Virus record (IMG/VR): IMGVR_UViG_3300021959_003822
Span: 1 to 27,560 of that record
Direction: 5' to 3' (one strand)
Length of the DNA: 27,560 nucleotides
Origin: a virus
In this document: in pieces, positions 1 through 5,859 of the stretch
Position numbering within the stretch: the first letter of the stretch is position 1
How the letters are laid out: each line of letters opens with the position of its first letter
Position numbers and translations under genes: made by a program
Notes under the pieces: model-generated
Databases searched by the model: none
Told to the model about the DNA's origin: nothing
The model's input: the letters and a program-made list of their open reading frames with translations, nothing else

Positions 1-180
1 GGAAGTGTAGAAGCTAATAACAAAGCGCAGCGCGAACTTAATGTAAAAGGTTGGAAGAAAAACTCCGAGATGTTGCCGGATAATGCTTTTGCCGATGATG
101 TTCCTGATGATCTTGATCGTGATGGATATATACCAAGAAGCGTAACCCATGTTGCAAGCAAGAGCGTGTTGGAAGAATAG
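1..180 (+). CDS. C-terminal fragment of an unidentified protein
   Basis: An open frame runs from base 1 to the TAG at 178-180 and encodes the last 59 residues of a protein whose start lies outside the window. The fragment is hydrophilic, with a basic, tryptophan-containing part (VKGWKKNSEMLP) followed by an acidic stretch (ADDVPDDLDRDGY). I do not recognise a family. It reads in the same direction as the next gene, 13 bases downstream, so it is probably the end of an upstream member of the same early operon. Confidence 0.6.
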   Translation, partial: GSVEANNKAQRELNVKGWKKNSEMLPDNAFADDVPDDLDRDGYIPRSVTHVASKSVLEE

Positions 181-193
181 CAGGGAGTTCGTG

Positions 194-556
194 ATGGCGA
201 AGGGCAACCGAAGAGAGGTTCAGCAAAGGTCACGGGCTAAACTGCGAGGTCAGGCTAGGGATGCTTTAGGCGGGTGTTGCAAAAATTGTGGTTTTGATGA
301 TCACAGGGTGCTAGAATTTGACCATATAGTGCCGGTACTATGGCGCACCAACGAATTAAAAAGAATGAATGGGCAACATAATACTAACGAAATAAATAGA
401 ATGGTAAGAAATGGGGAGGATCCGCGCACGGTGTACCAACTTTTATGTGCTAATTGCCATAGAATAAAAACACTGGAAAATCGAGCGCATGAAATACATT
501 ATAAACTAAAGAAGGAGCAAGAATCGTGCAAATCAGAGAAGGAGCAAGAATTATGA
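194..556 (+). CDS. HNH endonuclease
   Basis: A 120-residue HNH-family nuclease. A zinc-knuckle pair C29-x2-C32 is followed by the EFDHIVP signature (D43, H44) and a second pair C85-x2-C88 running into HR, the usual layout of small HNH endonucleases in which the histidine and a bound metal cut DNA. The N-terminus is basic (KGNRREVQQRSRAK), suited to DNA contact. I chose the ATG at 194 because GGGAG lies six bases upstream; a GTG at 191 is an alternative. Its stop overlaps the next start (ATGA at 553-556), so the two are probably translationally coupled. It may be a free-standing homing nuclease or a packaging-associated nuclease; the sequence does not decide. Confidence 0.85.
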   Translation: MAKGNRREVQQRSRAKLRGQARDALGGCCKNCGFDDHRVLEFDHIVPVLWRTNELKRMNGQHNTNEINRMVRNGEDPRTVYQLLCANCHRIKTLENRAHEIHYKLKKEQESCKSEKEQEL

Positions 557-1086
557 ACTACTATAATAAGAATCTTAACTATAAAGAGCGTAACGAAGAA
601 ATTTATCACAAGCGCGAAGTGGAAGGACGCACACTAAAATCTATTGGAGATGAATACGGTTTATCGTCTGAGAGGATCCGGGGCATTACGGCAAAGATAT
701 GTCGAATGAAGTTTATGGAAAAAGAAATGGGATCACGGTGGTTAAACCCTAAAGTAATGGGTGATATCCAGTGGAGTAGTGTTCGCATTGCGAATTGTCT
801 TATCAATGAAGGCGCTATAGAAATGTCTATTGAAGAGTTTATAGAAATCTTCAGCTTTCATAGGTTAATGCGTGTCCCAAATTTTGGCAGAAAGGCCATG
901 CAAGAAGTTTGTGAAAAATTGGAACAACACGGATATAAAGACATTGACCATTTTCGGTCAGCTAAACTTGCCACTAATCGAGGGTATAAAAGAGGGTATA
1001 AAAATAGATGGCTTAAAAGAGGGTATAAAAAAACTTCCGTATATAAAGGGGAAGAAAGGTTAAAAGCTTGGGGTCTGACGCTATAA
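553..1086 (+). CDS. Sigma-70 region 4-like HTH fused to RNA polymerase alpha-CTD-like domain
   Basis: A 177-residue protein with two RNA polymerase-like modules. Residues about 25-53 (GRTLKSIGDEYGLSSERIRG) resemble sigma-70 region 4.2, which reads the -35 box (the sigma-70 TLEEVGKQF...RERIRQI pattern). Residues about 76-127 resemble the alpha-subunit C-terminal domain: SVRIANCL corresponds to VRSANCL, and VPNFGRKA to TPNLGKKS. R78, N81, C82, G112 and K114 fall where E. coli alpha has its UP-element-binding residues (R265, N268, C269, G296, K298). The C-terminal tail is basic with three RGYK units. The ATG at 553 has GGAG eight bases upstream and overlaps the HNH stop. By inference it is a phage transcription factor or promoter-recognition mimic; it lacks sigma region 2, so it is not a full sigma factor. 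Confidence 0.72.
   Translation: MNYYNKNLNYKERNEEIYHKREVEGRTLKSIGDEYGLSSERIRGITAKICRMKFMEKEMGSRWLNPKVMGDIQWSSVRIANCLINEGAIEMSIEEFIEIFSFHRLMRVPNFGRKAMQEVCEKLEQHGYKDIDHFRSAKLATNRGYKRGYKNRWLKRGYKKTSVYKGEERLKAWGLTL
980..1030 (+). repeat. Three 12-bp GAGGGTATAAAA repeats inside a CDS
   Basis: The 12-mer GAGGGTATAAAA occurs at 980-991, immediately again at 992-1003, and at 1019-1030. In frame it encodes three RGYK units in the basic tail of the sigma4/alpha-CTD-like protein. It looks like slippage-type expansion of a DNA-binding tail. Confidence 0.85.
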
Positions 1087-1112
1087 CGCTATAACGTCAC
1101 GGTGTACTGGAA

Positions 1113-1138
1113 GGGGGGTGTTGTACACCCCTCTTTTT
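1113..1138 (+). terminator. Rho-independent terminator
   Basis: GGGGTGT (1115-1121) pairs with ACACCCC (1125-1131) across a TGT loop, followed by TCTTTTT. It lies 27 bases after the stop at 1086, ends the first operon, and sits directly before the next promoter, so its T tract also lies just upstream of that promoter's -35. Confidence 0.8.
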
Positions 1139-1142
1139 CTTG

Positions 1143-1171
1143 TTGACATACTGTGCAATCATTGCTATATT
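1143..1171 (+). promoter_or_regulatory. Promoter P1 with GCAATNATTGC operator
   Basis: TTGACA (1143-1148), a 17-base spacer, then TATATT (1166-1171). The last 11 bases of the spacer are the palindrome GCAATCATTGC (1155-1165). A CTTAACA element follows at 1181-1187, near the expected transcription start. It drives the genes from 1200 to 2039, including the cyclotransferase-like enzyme. Confidence 0.82.
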
Positions 1172-1199
1172 AAGTTATTGCTTAACAAAGGAGGTCAGT

Positions 1200-1433
1200 A
1201 TGACTGTCAAAAATTTCTATCAAAACCTTGCCGAATACTGGGATGCACCGAATGACAATCACATGCAGGAATTTCAGCCAGAAGCTGACTGTATGGATGA
1301 GGTTGTTGCTGGTGTAAGTAAAGCGTGGGCAGCAGTTGATGCCTATTGCAAGGCTAAAGGCATGTCACAAGATGACATGGAAGATTTTGCCGATGAGTTA
1401 ATTGGTAAAGTATTAAGAGAAGGAGAGTTTTAA
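1200..1433 (+). CDS. Small acidic hypothetical protein
   Basis: A 77-residue acidic protein of unknown function, first gene of the P1 unit. It begins MTVKNFYQNLAEYW and has two probable amphipathic helices, the second ending DMEDFADELIGKVLREGEF. I chose the ATG at 1200 because AAAGGAGG lies just upstream; a longer frame from 1140 would start inside the promoter. Its stop overlaps the next start (TAATG). No catalytic or metal-binding motif is visible. Small acidic early phage proteins often bind host proteins, but nothing here shows that. Confidence 0.7.
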   Translation: MTVKNFYQNLAEYWDAPNDNHMQEFQPEADCMDEVVAGVSKAWAAVDAYCKAKGMSQDDMEDFADELIGKVLREGEF

Positions 1434-1627
1434 TGTACGAGGTACGCATTACAAAAAGTATTGAACGAGGAATGTTCAATGTGGATTTAGTTGCATGGGA
1501 GCGTAATGGAAGTGGCGTTGCTCATGGAAAGGCATTCAAGGTCAATAGACAAGCGGCAGACAAAGAGGCCGCTAGGGTTGCTGATCTTTATAAGGCAGAA
1601 ATTGTCGATAAGACGAAGGGAGATTAA
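1433..1627 (+). CDS. Small hypothetical protein
   Basis: A 64-residue protein that starts within the previous stop (TAATG at 1431-1435) behind AGGAGAG at 1421-1427. The sequence (YEVRITKSIERGMFNVDLVAWERN) suggests a small beta-sheet followed by one helix rich in Ala, Lys and Glu. No family is recognised. It sits between two P1-driven genes and is almost certainly co-translated with them. Confidence 0.65.
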   Translation: MYEVRITKSIERGMFNVDLVAWERNGSGVAHGKAFKVNRQAADKEAARVADLYKAEIVDKTKGD

Positions 1628-1628
1628 A

Positions 1629-2039
1629 ATGTTGTATTTTTCTTATGGATCAAATCTTGATGTGCTGCAAATGCAGCACCGATGCCCAAATGCAGAGCCG
1701 TTAGGTGCGGCTTACTTCCCGAATTGGAAGTTAGTATTCCGTCACGTTGCCGACATTGAGCCGGAAGATGGCGCGATGTTGCCAGTTGGCATCTGGGATG
1801 TGACAGATGATTGCTTGAAAGCTTTGGATCGTTACGAGGGTGTAAAGCATGGTTTGTACCGCAGGGTATTTATCAATGGTCTTTTGACGTACCGCATGAA
1901 TAATACCGACATTGCGCCGCCAGCCAAAGGCTACTTTGACACGATCATGAGGGGCTATAAAGATTTCGATCTTGATGAAACCTATCTGTGGGGGGCTGCT
2001 CTTGATGCCCAAAACCACATGACTGAAAAAACTGCTTGA
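1629..2039 (+). CDS. Gamma-glutamylcyclotransferase-like (GGCT/AIG2) enzyme
   Basis: A 136-residue protein with the hallmarks of the GGCT fold. The N-terminal YFSYGSNL motif (Y6-L10) forms the substrate-binding loop, and LDRYEGVKHGLYRR places E70 where the catalytic glutamate of human GGCT lies (DEQEGVKSGMY). A later APPAKGYFDTIMRGYKDFDL segment also matches the family's order. Such enzymes release 5-oxoproline from gamma-glutamyl amines or dipeptides. The ATG at 1629 has AGGGAG six bases upstream; a longer frame from 1491 would overlap the previous gene. It is the last gene of the P1 unit and shares its operator with the amidoligase promoter at 7495, which suggests related chemistry. The actual substrate is unknown. 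Confidence 0.8.
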   Translation: MLYFSYGSNLDVLQMQHRCPNAEPLGAAYFPNWKLVFRHVADIEPEDGAMLPVGIWDVTDDCLKALDRYEGVKHGLYRRVFINGLLTYRMNNTDIAPPAKGYFDTIMRGYKDFDLDETYLWGAALDAQNHMTEKTA

Positions 2040-2064
2040 CAATGATTGCAATCATTGCTTGAGT
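2036..2064 (+). promoter_or_regulatory. Promoter P2 with GCAATNATTGC operator
   Basis: TTGACA (2036-2041) overlaps the cyclotransferase stop. After a 17-base spacer the -10 is weak (TTGAGT, running into ATATG). The operator GCAATCATTGC (2048-2058) fills the end of the spacer and lies in a longer perfect palindrome, AATGATTGCAATCATT (2042-2057). CTTAACA follows at 2073-2079, as in P1 and P3. Confidence 0.72.
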
Positions 2065-2099
2065 ATATGTGTCTTAACAAACAAAACGAGGTAACAACG

Positions 2100-2300
2100 A
2101 TGTTTGAGTTAATTGATCCAGCGTATCCAGATGCCGCAAGTGACGAGCGTCTGGTTCCGATTTTGTCTGAAATTATGAAGTTGCAGACTGAGATCCAAAG
2201 CGCACAGTGGGAAGGCCGCGATGCTACAGCATTGTCGCAGCGGCTGCGGTCTTTAAACAAGTCTTACATGGATGGAGCGGTTTATGAGCCACAATTCTGA
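2100..2300 (+). CDS. Small hypothetical helical protein
   Basis: A 66-residue protein, first gene of the P2 unit. After an N-terminal DPAYPDAASDERLVP stretch it is mainly helical (ILSEIMKLQTEIQSAQWEGR), possibly a short coiled coil. The ATG at 2100 follows GAGGT at 2088-2092; the in-frame codon at 2046 lies inside the promoter. Its last 17 bases overlap the metallopeptidase gene. No family is recognised. The coiled-coil character would suit a partner or adaptor protein, but this is only suggestive. Confidence 0.62.
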   Translation: MFELIDPAYPDAASDERLVPILSEIMKLQTEIQSAQWEGRDATALSQRLRSLNKSYMDGAVYEPQF

Positions 2301-2673
2301 AAACGTAAAGCGTATTGATATGGCGCTTCATGTGCAGCAGCTATGCGCTGAGAATAATATCACGGTAACATACCAGTCTATGCATGACGAGGTTCCGCGT
2401 TACTATGCTCAACCAGCTAGGCGGTTGATCTGCATTAGGCCAACGAAAAACACAGGGTACTATGTTAGTGCGCTGCATGAGTTGGGGCATATTCTTGGCG
2501 ATAAACAAAATAACGATAATACAGTGCTTGAAAGAGAGTTGTATGCGTGGATTTGGGCTAGACAAAAGGCTCTTGTATGGACTGAAACAGCGGAGCGCAT
2601 TATGCGCCGTGCTATGGATAGTTACGGCTGGAAAGCGCACCAAAAGCAAGTGTGGGAAAGGACGTTTGTGTAA
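2284..2673 (+). CDS. ImmA/IrrE-like zinc metallopeptidase
   Basis: A 129-residue protein with a zincin motif H65-E-L-G-H69 (ALHELGHILG), followed about 15 residues later by ERELYAW, where E83 or E85 could be the third zinc ligand. This HELGH...E arrangement in a short cytoplasmic protein is typical of the ImmA/IrrE group. In ICEBs1 of Bacillus, ImmA cleaves the XRE-type repressor ImmR. The ATG at 2284 has GGAG five bases upstream. The gene overlaps both neighbours. An XRE-type regulator is encoded at 9295 under the same operator family, so a repressor-protease pair is a reasonable inference. No signal peptide is visible, so it acts in the cytoplasm. Confidence 0.75.
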   Translation: MSHNSENVKRIDMALHVQQLCAENNITVTYQSMHDEVPRYYAQPARRLICIRPTKNTGYYVSALHELGHILGDKQNNDNTVLERELYAWIWARQKALVWTETAERIMRRAMDSYGWKAHQKQVWERTFV

Positions 2674-3461
2674 TGCAAGTAATTACGAGAAAAGAGGCCA
2701 TTGCGCAGGGGTTGGTGCGGTACTTTACTGGCAAGCCTTGCAAGCATGGTCACGTTGCCACAAGACGAGCATCAACAGGTTACTGTGATGAATGTTTCCA
2801 AATTAAGTATGAAGCTAATAGGCAAGATAAGGAATATCTTCGTAAAGAGCGTGAGCGTGGCAGGCGTTGGAAGCGGGCTAATAAAGATATTATCAACGCT
2901 AGGCGAAGAGTGCGTGATAAGGAATGGTACTTACCGCCGCCGCCTAGTCCAAGGCAAATTGCAAAAAGTGCAGGGGAGAATTTTTACTTTACCGGCAAGC
3001 CTTGTCCAAATGGTCATATTGATTATAGGAAGGTAAGTTGCGGCAGTTGCGTAACGTGTAAAAAGGAATATGGAAAAAATGATGATCGCCGCGCTGCAAA
3101 CACTGAAAGCGCAAGGCGATATAGAAAAAATAATCCTGAGGCTGAAAGAGCAAAAAGCAGACGTTGGGCAGAAAAAAATAAACCGCTTCTTTTGGCTAAA
3201 GCTGCGCGAAGAAGGTGCGCCCAAGTTAATGCAACGCCTTCATGGGCTGATCATGATAAAATCCTGACAAAATATAAAGAGCGCGATGCCATGCAAAAAT
3301 TAACCGGCCTTCAGTATGATGTTGATCACTACTATCCAATCCAAAGCGATTTTATTTGCGGTTTGCACATTTCAGCAAATTTGCGTGTTATTTTAAGCAA
3401 AGATAACAAAAGGAAAAGCAACAAAATGCCAGAAAATTTTTATGGAAGGATTGCAGCATGA
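2673..3461 (+). CDS. HNH endonuclease with duplicated zinc fingers
   Basis: A 262-residue protein. Two copies of a finger-like unit sit at about residues 17-41 (YFTGKPCKHGH...CDEC) and 105-129 (YFTGKPCPNGH...CVTC), separated by a highly basic linker. The C-terminal 50 residues form an HNH-type core: DVDHYYPI (D218, H219), CGLHISANLRVI and a final KSNK, the pattern of small phage HNH nucleases. It starts in the previous stop (TAATG). The fingers probably bind DNA and position the nuclease, as in homing endonucleases, but the gene interrupts no obvious coding sequence. Confidence 0.82.
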   Translation: MQVITRKEAIAQGLVRYFTGKPCKHGHVATRRASTGYCDECFQIKYEANRQDKEYLRKERERGRRWKRANKDIINARRRVRDKEWYLPPPPSPRQIAKSAGENFYFTGKPCPNGHIDYRKVSCGSCVTCKKEYGKNDDRRAANTESARRYRKNNPEAERAKSRRWAEKNKPLLLAKAARRRCAQVNATPSWADHDKILTKYKERDAMQKLTGLQYDVDHYYPIQSDFICGLHISANLRVILSKDNKRKSNKMPENFYGRIAA

Positions 3462-3667
3462 GAAAGCACGGTAGTCCGATGGATCGCGGGGCGGCAGACA
3501 GATACTATGGTCGCTCTTATGATCCGCATTGGTACCCAGATGGCACATACAATGGGGAAAGGGTCGAGTTAAAAGACATGACACCCGATGAAATTGTGTC
3601 TTACACTAAAGGCTACAAAGAAGAGGATAGCCGCAAAGATTGGGGCGAAGGAGTTAAAAATGTCTGA
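3458..3667 (+). CDS. Conserved-looking small hypothetical protein
   Basis: A 69-residue protein beginning MRKHGSPMDRGAADRYYGR and continuing with DPHWYPDGTYNGERV and a C-terminal helix (MTPDEIVSYTKGYKEEDSRK). The SP-DRG-AD-YYGR...PHWYPDGT pattern resembles small uncharacterised proteins I associate with many tailed phages, function unknown. It overlaps the HNH stop (ATGA) and runs eight bases into the next gene, so it belongs to the same operon. Its aromatic and arginine content suggests nucleic-acid or protein binding, without proof. Confidence 0.7.
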   Translation: MRKHGSPMDRGAADRYYGRSYDPHWYPDGTYNGERVELKDMTPDEIVSYTKGYKEEDSRKDWGEGVKNV

Positions 3668-3956
3668 GCAAAATAGAATGTATTGGGGTCTAAAAGAGTT
3701 GCGGTTTTTGATGGACGAGGACGTTGCTCTTGATCGGATCAAGGAAAAGGTCGATGCCTTGATGAATGTATCGCTTGGCTGTCAGTGCAGCGAGCGGTAT
3801 AACTATATTGTTGACCAGCAGAAACGGGTTGTAGAGGTGGACGGGAGCGAAATTGTTCGGCTTACTACAGCAGATGTGAAGTGCCACTGGAACGTGGATC
3901 TTCACATGAGGCCAGGAACCAGTGAAATTGTTCGCATTGAAGCAAGGAGGGTATAG
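3660..3956 (+). CDS. Hypothetical protein
   Basis: A 98-residue protein. The N-terminal half is helical (YWGLKELRFLMDEDVALDRIKEKVDALM) and the C-terminal half is beta-rich, with two Cys in SLGCQCSE. The ATG at 3660 has AAGGAG well placed upstream. It overlaps the preceding gene by eight bases and the following GTG start by one base. I see no known domain. Confidence 0.62.
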   Translation: MSEQNRMYWGLKELRFLMDEDVALDRIKEKVDALMNVSLGCQCSERYNYIVDQQKRVVEVDGSEIVRLTTADVKCHWNVDLHMRPGTSEIVRIEARRV

Positions 3957-4162
3957 TGGGAGTTCCATCAAGAGAAGATATTATTGCGGCGTTGCGTCTG
4001 CCGGAAGTCGCGCCAGCAAAACATAGAGTTCATGTTAGAACAGATGTTATAACACCAGCGCAAAAGGCGGTGAAGGATCGGCTTAAAAGGTCTTGGGCTG
4101 CTAGCCTAGAAGATCAGTTGCGTAGGAAGGCTGGTGTGAAAAGGTCAAAATGGGATGGGTGA
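3956..4162 (+). CDS. Small basic hypothetical protein, GTG start
   Basis: A 68-residue basic protein starting with GTG at 3956, within the previous TAG, and preceded by a strong AGGAGG. The C-terminus (AQKAVKDRLKRSWAASLEDQ and a final KRSKW) is a positively charged helix. It is the last gene before the iteron-like block, so its stop probably marks the end of the P2 unit. No family is recognised. Confidence 0.6.
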   Translation: MGVPSREDIIAALRLPEVAPAKHRVHVRTDVITPAQKAVKDRLKRSWAASLEDQLRRKAGVKRSKWDG

Positions 4163-4209
4163 TCGTGTGGTAAATAAATACCACATTAACCAGAATTCGG
4201 TTAACTTTT

Positions 4210-4325
4210 ACTTACCTACTTACCTAGTTACCTATAGGTAAGTAAAACGTAGGTAAGTAATAAGTTACTGAATATATTAACGAAATCGGTTTACTTACCT
4301 GCCCCGATTTCTTCTGTAGGTAAGT
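4210..4325. repeat. Iteron-like cluster of ACTTACCTA / TAGGTAAGT
   Basis: Six 9-mers and one shorter copy lie in both orientations. Forward copies are at 4210-4218, 4218-4226 (sharing one base) and 4293-4301 (ending in G), plus a partial GTTACCTA at 4227-4234. Reverse copies TAGGTAAGT are at 4235-4243, 4250-4258 and 4317-4325. The centre is the perfect palindrome TTACCTATAGGTAA. An AAATCGG/CCGATTT inverted pair (4283-4289, 4304-4310) brackets the lone forward copy. Clustered short repeats in AT-rich, gene-free DNA are typical of replication origins or multi-site operators; which applies is not visible. Confidence 0.85.
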
Positions 4326-4354
4326 TAAGAGTTGGTTGTAAGTCATTGAAAAGG

Positions 4355-4425
4355 CCTATGGTTACAAAGTTTCCTATGGTTACATATATATATATATGGG
4401 TAGGTAGTGTAACCTACCCCATATA
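4355..4425. repeat. Direct repeat, AT tract and hairpin next to the iterons
   Basis: CCTATGGTTACA occurs at 4355-4366 and 4373-4384. It is followed by an alternating TA tract (about 4382-4397) and then a hairpin pairing GGGTAGGT (4398-4405) with ACCTACCC (4412-4419); the stem can extend into flanking TATAT/ATATA. The hairpin lies upstream of the gene at 4449 and has no T tract. An easily melted TA tract next to iterons fits a DNA-unwinding element, but it could also be the leader of the next gene. Confidence 0.65.
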
Positions 4426-4448
4426 CGAAAGTTAGAAAGACGCGCAAC

Positions 4449-4754
4449 ATGCAACAAGACGGACTGAGTTCTTGCTCGATATGCAGCAAGCTTCATGATG
4501 CAGAAAACCTGATTGAGTTGAACGGCAACCCTATCTGCTTTCCGTGTTCGATGTATGTGCAGTGGGAAGATATTGATGAGGTGCGTAGACCAAGCGATTA
4601 CGATGATGCTTTGGATCAGCAACACGAAAATAAAATCATTTCACTTATGCTAGAATTTGCAGGGCTTCAAGAAACAGCGTCAGGGGTGATATACTACCCA
4701 GACGAACACCACGATAATGTTTACCATTTAGTGGGAACGAACAGAGAGGATTGA
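4449..4754 (+). CDS. Small CxxC...CxxC zinc-ribbon-like protein
   Basis: A 101-residue protein. Its first 35 residues carry two CxxC pairs (C9/C12 and C30/C33) separated by 17 residues, a likely single zinc-ribbon or LIM-like knuckle. The rest is acidic (YVQWEDIDEVRRPSDYDDAL) and ends in a histidine-rich stretch (YPDEHHDNVYH). The ribosome-binding site before the ATG at 4449 is weak (AGAAAGACG). It ends just before the small terminase subunit start, so the two are probably co-expressed. No known function is recognised. Confidence 0.65.
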   Translation: MQQDGLSSCSICSKLHDAENLIELNGNPICFPCSMYVQWEDIDEVRRPSDYDDALDQQHENKIISLMLEFAGLQETASGVIYYPDEHHDNVYHLVGTNRED

Positions 4755-4756
4755 AT

Positions 4757-5296
4757 ATGCCAAAGGTCGGAGAAGATTTGCCAAAAGAAATGCGTCTTGC
4801 GGGATACAAAAGGCTAAAGCCAATACAGCAGGAGTTCTTGAACAATTACTTGCACAAGGATATGACACAGACAGAAGCAGCGCGGCAGGCAGGCTACAAG
4901 AACGCCTCGGTGTCCGCTGTACGGCTGTTAAAGAGTCCAGTGGTAGCAGAACGCCTGCAAGAGATGCGTCTAGAGACACAGGCCAAATATGGGGTAACAA
5001 TCGACAAGTCTATTCGGGATTTAAAAAAGCTTCGGGATCAAGCGTGGGAGAACGGGCGATTTAGTGAGGCTATTCGTGCTGAAGAGCTGCGTTTGAAGGC
5101 AGCAGGACTACTTATTAACAAGCAGCACGTTGTCAAGGAGGATATTACAGCGCAAACAAAAGATCAGATCGCTGACAAACTGGCGGAATTCAAGCGTTTA
5201 GCTGAGTCACGCATGGTAAACGTAACACCAGATGTAGACGTTATCGAGCATGAGGCACAAGATATAGTTCAAGATAAGCAGGATACGGTAAAATAG
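4757..5296 (+). CDS. terS: Terminase small subunit
   Basis: A 179-residue protein with the layout of the Terminase_2 small subunit family. Residues about 20-70 include QQEFLNNYLHKDMTQTEAAR followed by QAGYKNASVSAVRLLKSP, the typical helix-turn-helix that binds the packaging site on phage DNA. A long helical oligomerisation part and a charged tail follow. The protein forms a ring that recognises DNA and hands it to the large subunit. The ATG at 4757 has GAGAGGA seven bases upstream; an in-frame TTG at 4751 is too close to it. Unusually, TerL is about 7.2 kb away at 12499. Confidence 0.82.
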   Translation: MPKVGEDLPKEMRLAGYKRLKPIQQEFLNNYLHKDMTQTEAARQAGYKNASVSAVRLLKSPVVAERLQEMRLETQAKYGVTIDKSIRDLKKLRDQAWENGRFSEAIRAEELRLKAAGLLINKQHVVKEDITAQTKDQIADKLAEFKRLAESRMVNVTPDVDVIEHEAQDIVQDKQDTVK

Positions 5297-5579
5297 TACC
5301 ACACACCCCGTGCGGGGGGAGCGGGCGGTGTTCGGGGCCTGCTCGGGGCCTTATAGGCGTAGATTTGTTCGGGTTCGGGGCCTGAATCGGGCCTTTTCGG
5401 GGCCTCGGGGTAGGGTTTCTGCGGGTTTGCGGCTGCTCTTCTCCGATGACAAACGGGGCCTGCTCGGGATCGGGCCTCGGGAACCGTGTAATTGTTCGGG
5501 ATCGGTCCGGGAAGCAGCAGCTCGTACGGGAAAACGTACGCATAGACACTAACGGCAATGTAGGCATCGGGACGGGACA

Positions 5580-5591
5580 GAACAATTGTTC
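5580..5591. promoter_or_regulatory. GAACAATTGTTC palindrome
   Basis: A perfect 12-bp palindrome, extended by one base each side (AGAACAATTGTTCT). It is one of three perfect copies in non-coding DNA of this window. It lies in the GC-rich repeat region and is a probable protein-binding site, protein unknown. Confidence 0.55.
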
Positions 5592-5649
5592 TAATCGGGG
5601 TTGACTTCCTGGCCTGAATCGGGACATTATTGAGTCCTCCCTTGATCTG

Positions 5650-5681
5650 CCCCCGGTGTTCCTCCATTCGCCGGGGGTTTT
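5650..5681 (+). terminator. Probable terminator hairpin
   Basis: CCCCCGG (5650-5656) pairs with CCGGGGG (5671-5677) across a 14-base loop, followed by TTTTCTCC. It would stop transcripts entering the P3 promoter region from TerS or from the repeat block. The T tract is short, so strength is uncertain. Confidence 0.6.
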
Positions 5682-5702
5682 CTCCTCCCCGGGCCTGAAC
5701 AC

Positions 5703-5714
5703 GAACAATTGTTC
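5703..5714. promoter_or_regulatory. GAACAATTGTTC palindrome upstream of P3
   Basis: A perfect 12-bp palindrome 88 bases upstream of the P3 -35. Related copies sit upstream of P4 (6529-6540, GTACAATTGTTC) and P5 (7431-7442). Confidence 0.6.
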
Positions 5715-5802
5715 TGCTTGTCCCCGGCCCGCAGCTCGTACAGCAACGGCAATGTAGGTATTGGGACAACAAAACTTTTTTTATTTTTTGTTGTTTTTCT
5801 TG

Positions 5803-5831
5803 TTGACACTGCTCGCAATAGTTGCTTATAT
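5803..5831 (+). promoter_or_regulatory. Promoter P3 with GCAATAGTTGC operator
   Basis: TTGACA (5803-5808), 17-base spacer, TTATAT (5826-5831). The operator variant GCAATAGTTGC (5815-5825) fills the end of the spacer, as in P1. A long T-rich tract (about 5774-5800) lies directly upstream, where an UP element would sit. CTTAACA follows at 5841-5847. Confidence 0.85.
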
Positions 5832-5859
5832 ATAGGTGTGCTTAACAGAGGAGGCCAAA

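Larger units (their letters stand above)
5297..5802. repeat. GC-rich non-coding repeat region
   Basis: About 500 bases without a convincing gene, much more GC-rich than the surroundings. TCGGGGCCT occurs at 5332-5340, 5343-5351, 5375-5383 and 5397-5405, with variants nearby (for example ATCGGGCCT ending at 5394). A larger pair repeats GCAGCTCGTAC (5517-5527 and 5731-5741) and AACGGCAATGTAGG (5551-5564 and 5745-5758). Two perfect GAACAATTGTTC palindromes lie between them. CCCCG/CGGGG just after the TerS stop (5306-5317) can form a hairpin. The last part is a T-rich tract leading into promoter P3. It may encode a structured RNA or be a recombination scar. Confidence 0.75.

Noticed and set aside
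2462-3036. Overlapping plus-strand frames of 108 and 111 codons
   Set aside because: Out of frame with the metallopeptidase and HNH genes, which carry clear motifs; no start signals.
5310-5552. Plus-strand 80-codon frame after terS
   Set aside because: The product is Arg/Gly-rich and simply mirrors the TCGGGGCCT repeats; no ribosome-binding site.
5241-5772. Two overlapping minus-strand frames of 155 and 167 codons
   Set aside because: Composition is Pro/Arg-rich as expected from any frame through GC-rich repeats. They have no ribosome-binding site and run antisense into terS.
5300-5800. CRISPR array
   Set aside because: The repeats are 9-14 bases, unevenly spaced and have no uniform spacers.
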